A DNA stretch of 64,000 nt from CAZFJG01 sp964410915. Its GTDB lineage: Bacteria; Synergistota; Synergistia; Synergistales; JAFGMB01. The position numbers and the translations under genes were made by a program. Below are positions 36,974-44,724 of this stretch, piece after piece. Within the stretch, counting starts at the first letter, position 1. Every line of letters starts with the position of its first letter. The notes beneath the pieces were generated by a model. That model was not told where the DNA came from and searched no databases. It was given only the letters and a program-made list of their open reading frames with translations. The stretch covers positions 8,178-72,177 of the forward strand of contig CAYPIU010000007.1 of the NCBI GenBank assembly GCA_964410915.1, written 5' to 3'.

Positions 36974-37180
36974 ATGATCCATATTAACAGCGAAGCATGC
37001 AAAGGTTGTGGCATATGCATTTCCATGTGTCCTTCAAATGTTCTAACCTTCTCTGATGAATTTAATTCAACAGGATTCCGATATCCCGTGGTGAAAAACA
37101 GCGATAGTTGTACTGGCTGTGGTAACTGTATGGTATATTGTCCTGATTTCGCCATAGTTGTGAAAAACGATGAAGAATAG
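36974..37180 (+). CDS. korD: 2-oxoacid:ferredoxin oxidoreductase, delta (ferredoxin) subunit
   Basis: The 68-residue 2x[4Fe-4S] ferredoxin has two clusters: CKGCGICISMCPS and CTGCGNCMVYCPD. It passes electrons from the KorAB catalytic core to soluble ferredoxin. I chose the ATG at 36974 because AGGAGG precedes it by seven bases. It overlaps korA by 11 bp. Order D-A-B-C is typical of 2-oxoglutarate-type oxidoreductases. Confidence 0.9.
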   Translation: MIHINSEACKGCGICISMCPSNVLTFSDEFNSTGFRYPVVKNSDSCTGCGNCMVYCPDFAIVVKNDEE

Positions 37181-38321
37181 ATCTGCCCATTCCAGGGATT
37201 TCCTGATGGGCAATCTGGCCTGTGCAGAGGGTGCCCTGGCTGCAGGTTGCCAGTTTTACGCCGGATATCCCATAACTCCTGCCAGCGAAATAATGCAGCA
37301 CATGTCAGGAAGAATATTTCAGGAGGGGGGCACATTCCTGCAGACAGAGGACGAGATCGCCGCTATGGCATCAGTTATAGGTGCATCATGGGGTGGTGCA
37401 AAGGCAATGACCGCCACCTGTGGGCCAGGCATAAGCCTTATGCAGGAGAACATCGGCCTGGCAGTAATGACTGAAACCCCCTGCGTGATAGTAAATGTAC
37501 AGAGGGGCGGGCCATCAACCGGAAGCACAGGACTCAGCTCTCAGGGAGACCTTTTTCAGGTTAAATACGGATCACAGGGCGATTACCCCGTAATTGCCAT
37601 AGCTCCATCATCACCACAGGAAATGTACGAACACACGATCTGGGCTTTTAACAAATCGGAAAAATATCGAACCCCTGTCTTCGTTCTCAGCGACAGGCTT
37701 GTTGGCCATATGAGCGAATCTGTAGATTTTTATCTTCCGGAAGATATCAATATTGAGAACAGAAAGATCAGAGAGAAGTATGACGGCCCTGGACAGGAGA
37801 TGTTCCTCAGCCCTGAAGGAGTTGCCCCAATGCCCGTTTTCGGGAGAGGGCTGAAAGCACATGTAACCGGCTCCAGCCACTATCCTGACGGATCCAGAAA
37901 TGTAGCTGACGCCGAATTGATGGATTACATAATCAAAACCCTCAAAAATAAGATCGAAAGATCACTTAAAGATATTTCACTCACGGAGAAGGAATACATG
38001 GAAGATGCCGAAATTGCAGTAGTCTCATGGGGATCAACCTTCCGCTCATGCCTTTCAGCCGTAAAGGATTGTCGGTCCATGGGACTTCCAGCCGGAAGTT
38101 TCAGACCAGTAACGGTTTGGCCCTTCCCTGAAAACGAGATCCGGGAAATATCCGAAAAGGTGAAAACAATTATTGTCTGTGAGAACAATATGGGGCAGTT
38201 ATATCATATGGTCAGGTCAGCTGCACTGGATAAGGCTAAAGTTGTTTTTCTTCCCCCGGAAAAACTGGGAACGCTTATCAAACCTGCCAGGATAGTCGAA
38301 AAAGTCAGGGAGGCATTATAA
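37170..38321 (+). CDS. korA: 2-oxoacid:ferredoxin oxidoreductase, alpha subunit
   Basis: The 383-residue subunit of the TPP-dependent oxidoreductase decarboxylates a 2-oxoacid to acyl-CoA with ferredoxin. Family elements are GNLACAEGALAAGCQFYAGYP, ITPASEIMQHMS, TEDEIAAMASVIGASWGGAK and VNVQRGGPSTGSTG. These match the KorA branch (2-oxoglutarate or branched-chain oxoacids); exact substrate cannot be fixed. The end overlaps korB by one base. In the window it supplies reduced ferredoxin for AOR and other redox enzymes. Confidence 0.9.
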   Translation: MKNRSAHSRDFLMGNLACAEGALAAGCQFYAGYPITPASEIMQHMSGRIFQEGGTFLQTEDEIAAMASVIGASWGGAKAMTATCGPGISLMQENIGLAVMTETPCVIVNVQRGGPSTGSTGLSSQGDLFQVKYGSQGDYPVIAIAPSSPQEMYEHTIWAFNKSEKYRTPVFVLSDRLVGHMSESVDFYLPEDINIENRKIREKYDGPGQEMFLSPEGVAPMPVFGRGLKAHVTGSSHYPDGSRNVADAELMDYIIKTLKNKIERSLKDISLTEKEYMEDAEIAVVSWGSTFRSCLSAVKDCRSMGLPAGSFRPVTVWPFPENEIREISEKVKTIIVCENNMGQLYHMVRSAALDKAKVVFLPPEKLGTLIKPARIVEKVREAL

Positions 38322-39139
38322 TGTCCGACTTTGACCATCCTCTCAAGAAATATTTCAGGAACGGGATCAATTATAAAACCTGCCCGGGATGCGGAAACGG
38401 CATAATCTCTGCAAGTATCCTCAGAGCTATCGACTCCTCCGGAAAAGACTTCGATTCTTTCGCTTTTGTCTCCGGAATAGGCTGCTCTGGATGGATACCG
38501 AGCCCCTTTTATAATACCGATGTACTTCACGTTACCCACGGCAGGGCGATCGCTGCAGCTACGGGTCTGAAACTTGCCCTTCCAGAAATAAACGTAATGG
38601 TAATAGCCGGAGATGGTGATACCGGTGCCATTGGAGGAAACCATCTGATCCACGGAGCCAGAAGAAACATAAATATAACTGTAATAACTGTTAACAACAG
38701 GATATACGGGATGACAGGAGGACAGGCAGCACCAACCACGCCAAGGTTTTCACCCACATCATCCTCTCCATTTGGCACAATAGAAAGACCCTTTGACCTC
38801 TGCAGAATAGTAGAAGCAGCAGGCGGAACCTTTGTCGCACGATGGACCACCTTCCATACCAGGCAGCTTTCAGCTACGATCCGGAAAGCACTGGATCATA
38901 AAGGATTTTCCTTCATTGAGGTATTATCCCAATGTCCAGTCCATTATGGGAAAATAGAAGGAATGCGTGGTAACGCCCCTGCAATGATGGAACAGCTAAG
39001 GGACAACACTTATGTCTGGAAGCCTGATACTGTCAAGAATGACAAAATACCTGTGGGTATATTTGTACATGAGATGGGGATTCCTGAAATGACTTCCGAG
39101 ATAGAACGGTTACGCATAAAGGCTGGATATCATGAGTAG
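38321..39139 (+). CDS. korB: 2-oxoacid:ferredoxin oxidoreductase, beta (TPP-binding) subunit
   Basis: The 272-residue subunit carries the TPP site: INYKTCPGCGNGIISASILR, SGIGCSGWIPSPFYNTDVLHVTHGR in two neighbouring stretches, and VMVIAGDGDTGAIGGNHLIH with the GDG...N diphosphate motif, then NNRIYGMTGGQAAPTTP. It forms the catalytic core with KorA. GGGAGG precedes the ATG, which overlaps the korA stop. Its end overlaps korC by 8 bp, so the operon is tightly coupled. Confidence 0.93.
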   Translation: MSDFDHPLKKYFRNGINYKTCPGCGNGIISASILRAIDSSGKDFDSFAFVSGIGCSGWIPSPFYNTDVLHVTHGRAIAAATGLKLALPEINVMVIAGDGDTGAIGGNHLIHGARRNINITVITVNNRIYGMTGGQAAPTTPRFSPTSSSPFGTIERPFDLCRIVEAAGGTFVARWTTFHTRQLSATIRKALDHKGFSFIEVLSQCPVHYGKIEGMRGNAPAMMEQLRDNTYVWKPDTVKNDKIPVGIFVHEMGIPEMTSEIERLRIKAGYHE

Positions 39140-39683
39140 AATGGAGTTCAGATTCACCGGTACAGGGGGCCAGGGAATAATTCTTGCTGCCTCGATCTTT
39201 GCAAGAGCTGCCTCGGTCTATGAGGGGTTCTTCGCCCTCCAGACCAAACACTACACAGCAGATATGAGAGGAGGAGAAGTTACATCTGACGTTATAATCT
39301 CCATGAACAGAATAATCTACCCTGCTATTGAAAGTCCTGCTTACATGATAGCTCTTGCAGGAAGCTCATTTTACAAATACAAAGACAGCCTCAGGAAAAA
39401 CGGTGTCCTTATAACAGACAAGGATCTTGTAAGGATCGATCTGATCAATGAGGATATCAGGCATTTTGTTTGTCCCTTCAACAAGATCGCAACAAGTGAA
39501 CCTGGCTGTTCTTCCTTCATGAACATGATAATGCTGGGCTTCACCCTTGAGATCTGCGGGATCATCACGGAAGGATCATTGAAACACAGCATCAAAGACC
39601 TTATCCCGAAAAAATTTATCGAGATCAACATGAAAACCCTCGATATGGGCATACAGTTAGCCTCAGAGAAAAAGGACACATAA
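39132..39683 (+). CDS. korC: 2-oxoacid:ferredoxin oxidoreductase, gamma subunit
   Basis: The 183-residue gamma subunit has a start typical of the family, FRFTGTGGQGIILAASIFARA, and QTKHYTADMRGGEVTSDVIIS. It completes the KorDABC complex and helps bind CoA. It is the last gene of the operon; I see no strong terminator in the following 120 bp. The next unit starts with its own promoter at 39808. Confidence 0.92.
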   Translation: MSRMEFRFTGTGGQGIILAASIFARAASVYEGFFALQTKHYTADMRGGEVTSDVIISMNRIIYPAIESPAYMIALAGSSFYKYKDSLRKNGVLITDKDLVRIDLINEDIRHFVCPFNKIATSEPGCSSFMNMIMLGFTLEICGIITEGSLKHSIKDLIPKKFIEINMKTLDMGIQLASEKKDT

Positions 39684-39807
39684 GATATACCCCACTTTAC
39701 GGCTTAATATCCATAGTACACTTGTATTTACTCCAGATCCGACCTGTTAGAAAGTTATTTTGAACTGAAATTTAAAACCTGTTTTTCACATAGTATTTAT
39801 TGTTATC

Positions 39808-39836
39808 TTGATTCTACTTCCAATAACCTTTATCAT
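39808..39836 (+). promoter_or_regulatory. Promoter of the modABC leader
   Basis: TTGATT (39808-39813) and TATCAT (39831-39836) are exactly 17 bp apart. Transcription would start near 39843, at the first base of the structured leader. Confidence 0.65.
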
Positions 39837-39845
39837 GTAGAATGA

Positions 39846-39962
39846 AACTCTCCGAGCCTGAAATCCTAACGGGTATCCCATGGATTAAGGCCGAAGGGTG
39901 CTTCTGGAAACGGAAGTACCTCCCGTGCTTGGAAAGGAGAAGTCCATGGCTGTATTGAGTGG
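39846..39962 (+). ncRNA. Candidate Moco/Tuco riboswitch in the modABC leader
   Basis: The leader folds into a compound hairpin, GCCT...AGGC (39856-39891) with inner ATCC/GGAT and GGG-TAT-CCC, then CGAAGGGTG and a second hairpin, GGTGCTTC...GAAGTACC (39897-39920), followed by TCCCGTG. It shares with the aor leader the 5' word CT-CGA-CC-TG, the AGGC-GGGTG junction and the CC-N2-CCGTG tail. Both sit before Mo/W-related genes and a terminator. The class is inferred from memory of the Moco motif. Confidence 0.64.
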
Positions 39963-39996
39963 TAACTCCCTTCGAAGTTCGGAGGGAGTTATTTTT
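39963..39996 (+). terminator. Riboswitch expression platform: intrinsic terminator before modA
   Basis: TAACTCCCTTCG pairs with CGGAGGGAGTTA around a short AAGTT loop (39963-39991, one mismatch), followed by ATTTTT. It stands between the riboswitch and the modA ribosome site. Confidence 0.82.
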
Positions 39997-40189
39997 ATGG
40001 AGGTGTTATTGATAATGAAAAAGGGAAGTCTGGCNNNNNNNNNNNNNNNNNNNNNNNNNNNNNNNNNNNNNNNNNNNNNNNNNNNNNNNNNNNNNNNNNN
40101 NNNNNNNNNNNNNNNNNNNNNNNNNNNNNNNNNNCGGAGGGAGTTATTTTTATGGAGGTGTTATTGATAATGAAAAAGGGAAGTCTGGC
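39980..40189 (+). repeat. 55-bp identical repeats on both sides of the N gap
   Basis: Bases 39980-40034 and 40135-40189 are identical (start CGGAGGGAGTTATTTTTATG, end AAGGGAAGTCTGGC). The copies include half of the terminator, the ribosome site and the first codons of modA. This is the pattern of two overlapping contig ends joined with a fixed-size gap. Confidence 0.95.
40035..40134. other. Assembly gap of 100 N, probably artefactual
   Basis: Exactly 100 N are present, the conventional unknown-size gap length. Because the flanks overlap by 55 bp, the true sequence is probably continuous and about 155 bp shorter than shown. Confidence 0.9.
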
Positions 40190-40967
40190 TTTACTTTTCA
40201 TATTTATTGCAATGTTTATTGTTACCGCAAGTGCCAGTACAGGTATCTGCTCAGAGGATGACCCACTTCTGATATACTGCGGCGCTGGTCTTATGAAACC
40301 CATGGATGAACTGGCAGTTCAGTTCCAGGAAAAATATGACTGCAGTACAAGAATGATCTACGCAGGTTCCGGAGAACTTTTCGGAATGATAGCCACCCGC
40401 AAGAACGGCGACGTATATATTCCCGGCGCCGACAAATATACAAAGGATGCCCTTGAGAAAAACATGGTAGTTGAAAAAGGGATGGAAACCATATGCTATC
40501 ATGTACCTGTAATTCTTGCTCCCGCAGAAAATCCCGGAAACATCAATTGCCTGGATGACCTCACAAAAGATGGACTTCGGCTGGCTCTGGCCGATTCAAA
40601 GGCAGCTGCAATTGGGAAAGTGGGCAACAAGATCCTTGAAAAGAACGGAATTAAGGAAGCTGTGGAAAAGAATGTAGTTGCAAAGCCAAGCACGACCAAC
40701 CAGCTTCTTATCTATACTGCCACCGGACAGGTTGACGGAACCATCGCATGGGAAGACCAGTCCACCTGGGCCCAGTCAAAGGGCAAAGTGACCATAATTC
40801 CCATCACTCCTTCCAAAAATATAATCAAGACAATTCCGGCTTCAGTAGTCTCCTATTCGAAAAAAACAGAAATGGCAGAAGACTTTATCCAGTTCATTAC
40901 CTCTGAGGACGGGAAAAAGGTCTGGAAAAAATGGGGATTCCCCCTGAAGAATCCCTCTGAAATATGA
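40170..40967 (+). CDS. modA: Molybdate/tungstate ABC transporter, substrate-binding protein
   Basis: The 265-residue periplasmic protein has a signal peptide in residues 1-30. The mature part begins LLIYCGAGLMKPMDELAVQF and has IYAGSGELFGMIATRKNGDVYI, DSKAAAIGKVGNK and GTIAWEDQSTWAQ, typical of the ModA/WtpA group of oxyanion-binding proteins. It delivers molybdate or tungstate to ModBC; the tungsto-enzyme nearby favours tungstate. The ATG at 40170 has GGAGG 11 bases upstream. A truncated copy of this start lies before the gap (40015-40034) and should not be annotated as a gene. The stop overlaps modB by 4 bp. Confidence 0.85.
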   Translation: MKKGSLALLFIFIAMFIVTASASTGICSEDDPLLIYCGAGLMKPMDELAVQFQEKYDCSTRMIYAGSGELFGMIATRKNGDVYIPGADKYTKDALEKNMVVEKGMETICYHVPVILAPAENPGNINCLDDLTKDGLRLALADSKAAAIGKVGNKILEKNGIKEAVEKNVVAKPSTTNQLLIYTATGQVDGTIAWEDQSTWAQSKGKVTIIPITPSKNIIKTIPASVVSYSKKTEMAEDFIQFITSEDGKKVWKKWGFPLKNPSEI

Positions 40968-41749
40968 GCAATAGAATATTTCGGGCAGCCCTGGGAGGAG
41001 TAACTGTACTCTTCTCAGGACTTCTTATATGGTCTATCCTTTCCCTGGTATTCATGCCTGAAAGATCGGAGATCGTCGAAAGCGCATTCTCTGAAGAGAT
41101 GATATACAGCGTCAAATTATCTCTTCTTACAAGCTTTCTTTCCGTCTTTATAGTAATGATCTTAGCCATTGCAATAGGGTACGTACTTGCACGGTTTCAT
41201 TTTCCCGGGCACCACCTTCTCAGGACCATTGTTGACCTGCCAATGGCATTTCCTGAACTTGTCCTTGGTCTATGTCTGCTTCTCCTTCTGGGACACGGGC
41301 CATTAGGAGACTTCCTCAAGGGAATGGGCATAAACGTTGTTTTCAGCAAATTTGCCATTGTTGTAGCACAGGTCTTTACAGCTGCCCCTTATGCAATAAG
41401 GGTAGTTTATGGAACTTTCAGGGGAATAAGTCCAAGATATGAGCTCGTCGCAAGGAGCCTTGGCTGCAGCCACATGAAGGCCTTCTTCAGAGTATCCGTA
41501 CCAATGGCAAGAGGGGGCCTCTTTGCCGCTGCTGTAATAGCTTTTGCGCGCTGTATGGGCTGCTTTGGAACCGTGCTTATACTTGCAGGAGGAACAAGGA
41601 TGTATACAGAGACCCTTCCAATAACCCTCTACCTGAACATATCCTACGGTAACCTGGCCATGGCCATGACATCGGGAATAATCCTCATAACGATCTCACT
41701 GGGCGCCATTATTGTTTTTGAACTTCTCAACAGGGAGGTAGTACTGTGA
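40964..41749 (+). CDS. modB: Molybdate/tungstate ABC transporter, permease
   Basis: The 261-residue inner-membrane protein has about six membrane segments. The permease signature is the EAA-like loop YELVARSLGCSHMKAFFRVSVP, and DLPMAFPELVLGLCLLLLLG is typical of ModB/WtpB. It forms the transport channel with ModA outside and ModC inside. The start ATG overlaps the modA stop (ATGA), so translation is coupled. Its stop overlaps modC by one base. Confidence 0.9.
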   Translation: MSNRIFRAALGGVTVLFSGLLIWSILSLVFMPERSEIVESAFSEEMIYSVKLSLLTSFLSVFIVMILAIAIGYVLARFHFPGHHLLRTIVDLPMAFPELVLGLCLLLLLGHGPLGDFLKGMGINVVFSKFAIVVAQVFTAAPYAIRVVYGTFRGISPRYELVARSLGCSHMKAFFRVSVPMARGGLFAAAVIAFARCMGCFGTVLILAGGTRMYTETLPITLYLNISYGNLAMAMTSGIILITISLGAIIVFELLNREVVL

Positions 41750-42873
41750 TGGATATCCTGACCGTGAAGGATCTTTCCGTGGACCTGGGAGAATTTTCCC
41801 TTAGAAAAGTCTCTTTTGGAGTACCTGAAGGATCATATTGCTGCCTCCTGGGAGCATCGGGAGCAGGAAAGAGCATCCTCCTTGAGACGATAATGGGAGG
41901 GTTCTCTCCCAAACATGGAAAAGTTTTCCTGAGAGGCGAGGACGTCACTAACCTCCCTCCCGAAAAACGAAAACTTGGAATAGTTTACCAGGATTATATG
42001 CTTTTCCCACACCTTGATGTCTTCAACAATATCGCTTTTGGTCTAAAGGAAAAATCTCTTAAAAAGACAGAAATCCATGAAAGCGTTCTTGATATTTCAA
42101 AAAACCTTCACATCGACGGGCTGCTCCACAGAAATATTTCCACACTCTCCGGGGGCGAGCAGCAGAGAGTGGCTCTTGCAAGGGCTCTAATCACAAAACC
42201 CGAGATTCTTCTCATGGATGAAGCATTCAGCGCTCTGGACCTTTCATCAAGAGAAAAGATGCGCCAGCTTGTGAGATCAACCGTCAGAGATCTGGGAATT
42301 ACCGTCCTGCATGTCACCCATGACAGTGAGGATGTATGGGCTCTTGCTGACAAAGTAGCTGTTATCCATGATGGAGCTCTTCTGCAGTCGGGAACTCCCG
42401 ACGAAGTATTCCAGTGTCCAAGACCCGGATATGTAGCTGGACTTGTAGGAGCAAGGAACATCCTTGCAGGAACAATAACTGAATCTGATCACATTTGTAA
42501 CTCCACCATAAAATGTAAAGGAGAATACTTCTACTCCGCAGGCAGCAAATATATGGAAAAGGATCAGGAAATACTCTTTTCGGTCAGGCCAGAAGATATC
42601 ATGGTTGCAAGGGAACCCATGGCGGTATCTTCAAGGAATCAAATGGAAATGAACATCGAAGGAGTGGAAAAAAGAGGGCCTCTTGTATGGCTTTCGGGTA
42701 GAAAGGGAGAACTTGAATTGCATGCTGTTGTAACTGCAAGCTCATATGAAGAACTGGAATTAGACATAAATACAAATGTCGTCTTTATATTCAAAGCCAG
42801 AGCAGTACAGATACTTGAACAAGATACTTCAGGAATTCCCATGAAAGCCGGCATACCTGATTACGTCACCTGA
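41749..42873 (+). CDS. modC: Molybdate/tungstate ABC transporter, ATP-binding protein
   Basis: The ATPase has about 374 residues. Walker A is GASGAGKS (35-42), the Q-loop is IVYQDYMLFPH, the signature is LSGGEQQRVALARAL, Walker B is ILLMDEAF and the H-loop is HVTHDSEDVW. A C-terminal TOBE-like region (about 225-370) may bind the oxyanion and inhibit transport. GGGAGGTA precedes the ATG at 41749. I see no strong terminator before the convergent hydratase gene; a C8 run lies at 42962-42969. Confidence 0.9.
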   Translation: MDILTVKDLSVDLGEFSLRKVSFGVPEGSYCCLLGASGAGKSILLETIMGGFSPKHGKVFLRGEDVTNLPPEKRKLGIVYQDYMLFPHLDVFNNIAFGLKEKSLKKTEIHESVLDISKNLHIDGLLHRNISTLSGGEQQRVALARALITKPEILLMDEAFSALDLSSREKMRQLVRSTVRDLGITVLHVTHDSEDVWALADKVAVIHDGALLQSGTPDEVFQCPRPGYVAGLVGARNILAGTITESDHICNSTIKCKGEYFYSAGSKYMEKDQEILFSVRPEDIMVAREPMAVSSRNQMEMNIEGVEKRGPLVWLSGRKGELELHAVVTASSYEELELDINTNVVFIFKARAVQILEQDTSGIPMKAGIPDYVT

Positions 42874-43023
42874 ACAGAAGCGGAAAACTGAGCTGAAAAA
42901 ACAAATTTGCGGGGTGAAAACTCAGTCCTGTGAAAACTCCAGAAGATCCCCAAAGCGTTTGCCCCCCCCGGGGACCGGATCGAGTACTTCAGAGGACTGA
43001 ATTCATCCTGTTGCTTTATTTTT

Positions 43024-43818
43024 TCAACCAACAATTAGTTCAACATCTCCCAGAAGACTATATGAAGCAAGATAATGACCTCTCTGTAGTTTCAGGGGCA
43101 GGACAAAAGTTCCAGATGAAACCACCATACCTTTTCTGAGATGATCTCCCCTGTACTCCAGTTTCCTGACAAGCCATTTTAAAGATTCCAGGGGATTCCC
43201 TAAAACCTCGCTGGAATGACCTTTCGCGATCTGTTCATTGTTGAAAAATAACTGAAGATCCAGATCGCCTAATTCCTCATAAGTAAGTTTTTTTCTTTTA
43301 GATCCATATACTATTCTTCCTGATACGGCATTATCTGCAACGATAGTTCCAAGAGAAAGTTCCGGAAACCATTCAGAAAAACGGGAATCGGGTATTTCTA
43401 TGCCAGCGGCCACACTGACTTTTCCCAAAAGATCCCGGTCATCAGTAATACCTTTAATATCCTTTTCAACAAAGAACATAAGTTCACTCTCTACAAGAGG
43501 CTCAGACATTTCTGACATTGAGAGGAAACTTCCTGAAATATTTAAATCTGTGAGTGTTCCATAAGCTGGTTCCAAGGCATTGAACCAATTCTGGGTTTCC
43601 TGGCTGGTGAGGCTTATCTTATATCCCCTGACCTTCTCTCCGCCCCTGTCCTTCTTGAGTTCGGTGACTTTTTCCTGAACATGATATCCATCTTCAACCT
43701 CGAAACTGAACCTATCCGCCATATTCCTGTCAAGAGCTCCTCCTCCCCGGAAACTTCTGTAAATACTCTCAGCAGCTTCATTGATCAGTTCTAAAGACAC
43801 ATTTGCTTTACTCTCCAC
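43024..43818 (-). CDS. 2-keto-4-pentenoate hydratase-like protein (FAH superfamily)
   Basis: The 264-residue protein resembles MhpD/DmpE hydratases: GGEKVRGYKISLTS, EPAYGTLTD, VESELMFFVEKDI, VAAGIEIPDSRF and VVSSGTFVLPLKL. The family adds water to 2-hydroxypenta-2,4-dienoates or decarboxylates related oxoacids. No aromatic catabolism genes are nearby, so the real substrate is unknown. The start is a GTG after GAGGAGGAG. It is convergent with modC. Confidence 0.85.
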   Translation of the reverse strand: MESKANVSLELINEAAESIYRSFRGGGALDRNMADRFSFEVEDGYHVQEKVTELKKDRGGEKVRGYKISLTSQETQNWFNALEPAYGTLTDLNISGSFLSMSEMSEPLVESELMFFVEKDIKGITDDRDLLGKVSVAAGIEIPDSRFSEWFPELSLGTIVADNAVSGRIVYGSKRKKLTYEELGDLDLQLFFNNEQIAKGHSSEVLGNPLESLKWLVRKLEYRGDHLRKGMVVSSGTFVLPLKLQRGHYLASYSLLGDVELIVG

Positions 43819-43909
43819 TATTATCTCCTCCTCTGATAAAATATTCTTTTTCCTTTACGCCGGAACTAATTGACCAGCAGGGAATTCCACTCTTTTCTCT
43901 ATTTCCAAT

Positions 43910-43946
43910 AAAAAAAGCCGGATACCGCAAAAAATGCGGATCCGGC
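43910..43946 (-). terminator. Intrinsic terminator of the 32-aa mini-gene
   Basis: On the minus strand, GCCGGATCCGCA pairs with TGCGGTATCCGGC (one bulged base) around an A/T-only loop and is followed by seven T. It lies just after the stop codon of the small gene at 43968-44066. Confidence 0.9.
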
Positions 43947-43967
43947 CTGATGGTCATTTAAAGGTGA

Positions 43968-44066
43968 TCAGATACCTTTAACACCAGGAGGGGAACCGCT
44001 GCTGAGAATAATAGAAATGATCATGCCTTTAATAACCATGAAAGTAATATTTCCTGTCAGCTTCAT
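43968..44066 (-). CDS. Stand-alone small protein, 32 residues
   Basis: The ATG at 44066 is preceded by AAGGAGGAG, and TGA at 43968 is followed closely by an intrinsic terminator. A strong promoter lies upstream (44106-44134). The peptide starts MKLTGNITFMVIKGM, has a hydrophobic core (about residues 7-21) and ends in a Gly/Ser/Pro-rich tail (SSGSPPGVKGI). One basic residue splits the core, so it could be a membrane-associated peptide. I do not recognise a family. The complete set of signals argues for a real gene or a dual-function RNA. Confidence 0.6.
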   Translation of the reverse strand: MKLTGNITFMVIKGMIISIILSSGSPPGVKGI

Positions 44067-44105
44067 TTCGGCTCCTCCTTAATATATTTTTGAATATTGT
44101 GACAT

Positions 44106-44134
44106 ATAGTATTCGTCAAAAGGAGAAAAGTCAA
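44106..44134 (-). promoter_or_regulatory. Strong promoter of the 32-aa mini-gene
   Basis: Minus-strand TTGACT (44129-44134) and TACTAT (44106-44111) are exactly 17 bp apart. It starts just after the RidA stop codon and would give a leader of about 33 bases. Confidence 0.75.
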
Positions 44135-44144
44135 TATCCAGACT

Positions 44145-44606
44145 TTAGTCCTCCACTTCAACTATCATTTCGATCTCTACAGGTGTATCAAAGGGTAATT
44201 CGTTACACGAAAGAGCACACCGGGAATGTCTTCCCTTTTCACCAAAAAGATCCACCAGGAACTCAGAAGCTCCGTTAATAACCATGGGCTGTCGAACAAA
44301 ACCTGGTGCACTGTTCACAAAACCGTGAAGATTAATTACCTGGACTACCTTGTCCAGGTCTCCGATGGCACTTTTCAGAATGGACAAAAGATTTATGACA
44401 CTTATTCTGGAGGCTTCATACCCCTCCTCTTCCGTCACGTCTGAACCAACTTTGCCCGCATACTTCAACTCACCTTCCACCATTGAGCCCTGGCCGGAGA
44501 TATACACCAGGTTTCCAGTCCTTCGAAAAGGTATATATGCTCCTGCAGGTGTTGGTGTCGGGGGCAGAGAATACCCCATTTCTTCAAGTTTCTTTTCAAT
44601 TTTCAC
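44145..44606 (-). CDS. RidA/YjgF-family protein
   Basis: The 153-residue protein belongs to the RidA superfamily (enamine/imine deaminase fold): YIPFRRTGNLVYISGQG near the N-terminus, VINLHGFVNSAPGF, and the C-terminal RCALSCNELPFDTPVEIEMIVEV, where the usual Arg is present. The N-terminal PPTPTPAGAY pattern fits the YjgH-like subgroup. Members remove reactive enamines from PLP enzymes. GTG start with GGAGGG upstream. Cytoplasmic. Confidence 0.88.
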   Translation of the reverse strand: MKIEKKLEEMGYSLPPTPTPAGAYIPFRRTGNLVYISGQGSMVEGELKYAGKVGSDVTEEEGYEASRISVINLLSILKSAIGDLDKVVQVINLHGFVNSAPGFVRQPMVINGASEFLVDLFGEKGRHSRCALSCNELPFDTPVEIEMIVEVED

Positions 44607-44664
44607 ACTCGATCCCTCCTTAAGATTTTCCCATCCGCTTCGATCTTACATCAAAATTCTTAAA

Positions 44665-44697
44665 GAGATACGCGGAGCACGATGCTCCGCGTATCTC
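44665..44697 (-). terminator. Hairpin after the dienelactone hydrolase gene
   Basis: A perfect 15-bp stem (GAGATACGCGGAGCA and its complement) with a CGA loop follows the minus-strand stop at 44725. A short T-rich stretch follows on the minus strand. Confidence 0.75.
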
Positions 44698-44724
44698 GAA
44701 ATAAAAATATTTTTCTTCACATAT

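Noticed and set aside
40015..40034. Possible separate or disrupted modA start before the gap
   Set aside because: It is part of the 55-bp duplication made by the assembly join.
42962..42969. Run of eight C possibly marking phase variation
   Set aside because: It is intergenic between convergent genes and not in a promoter or reading frame that it could switch.
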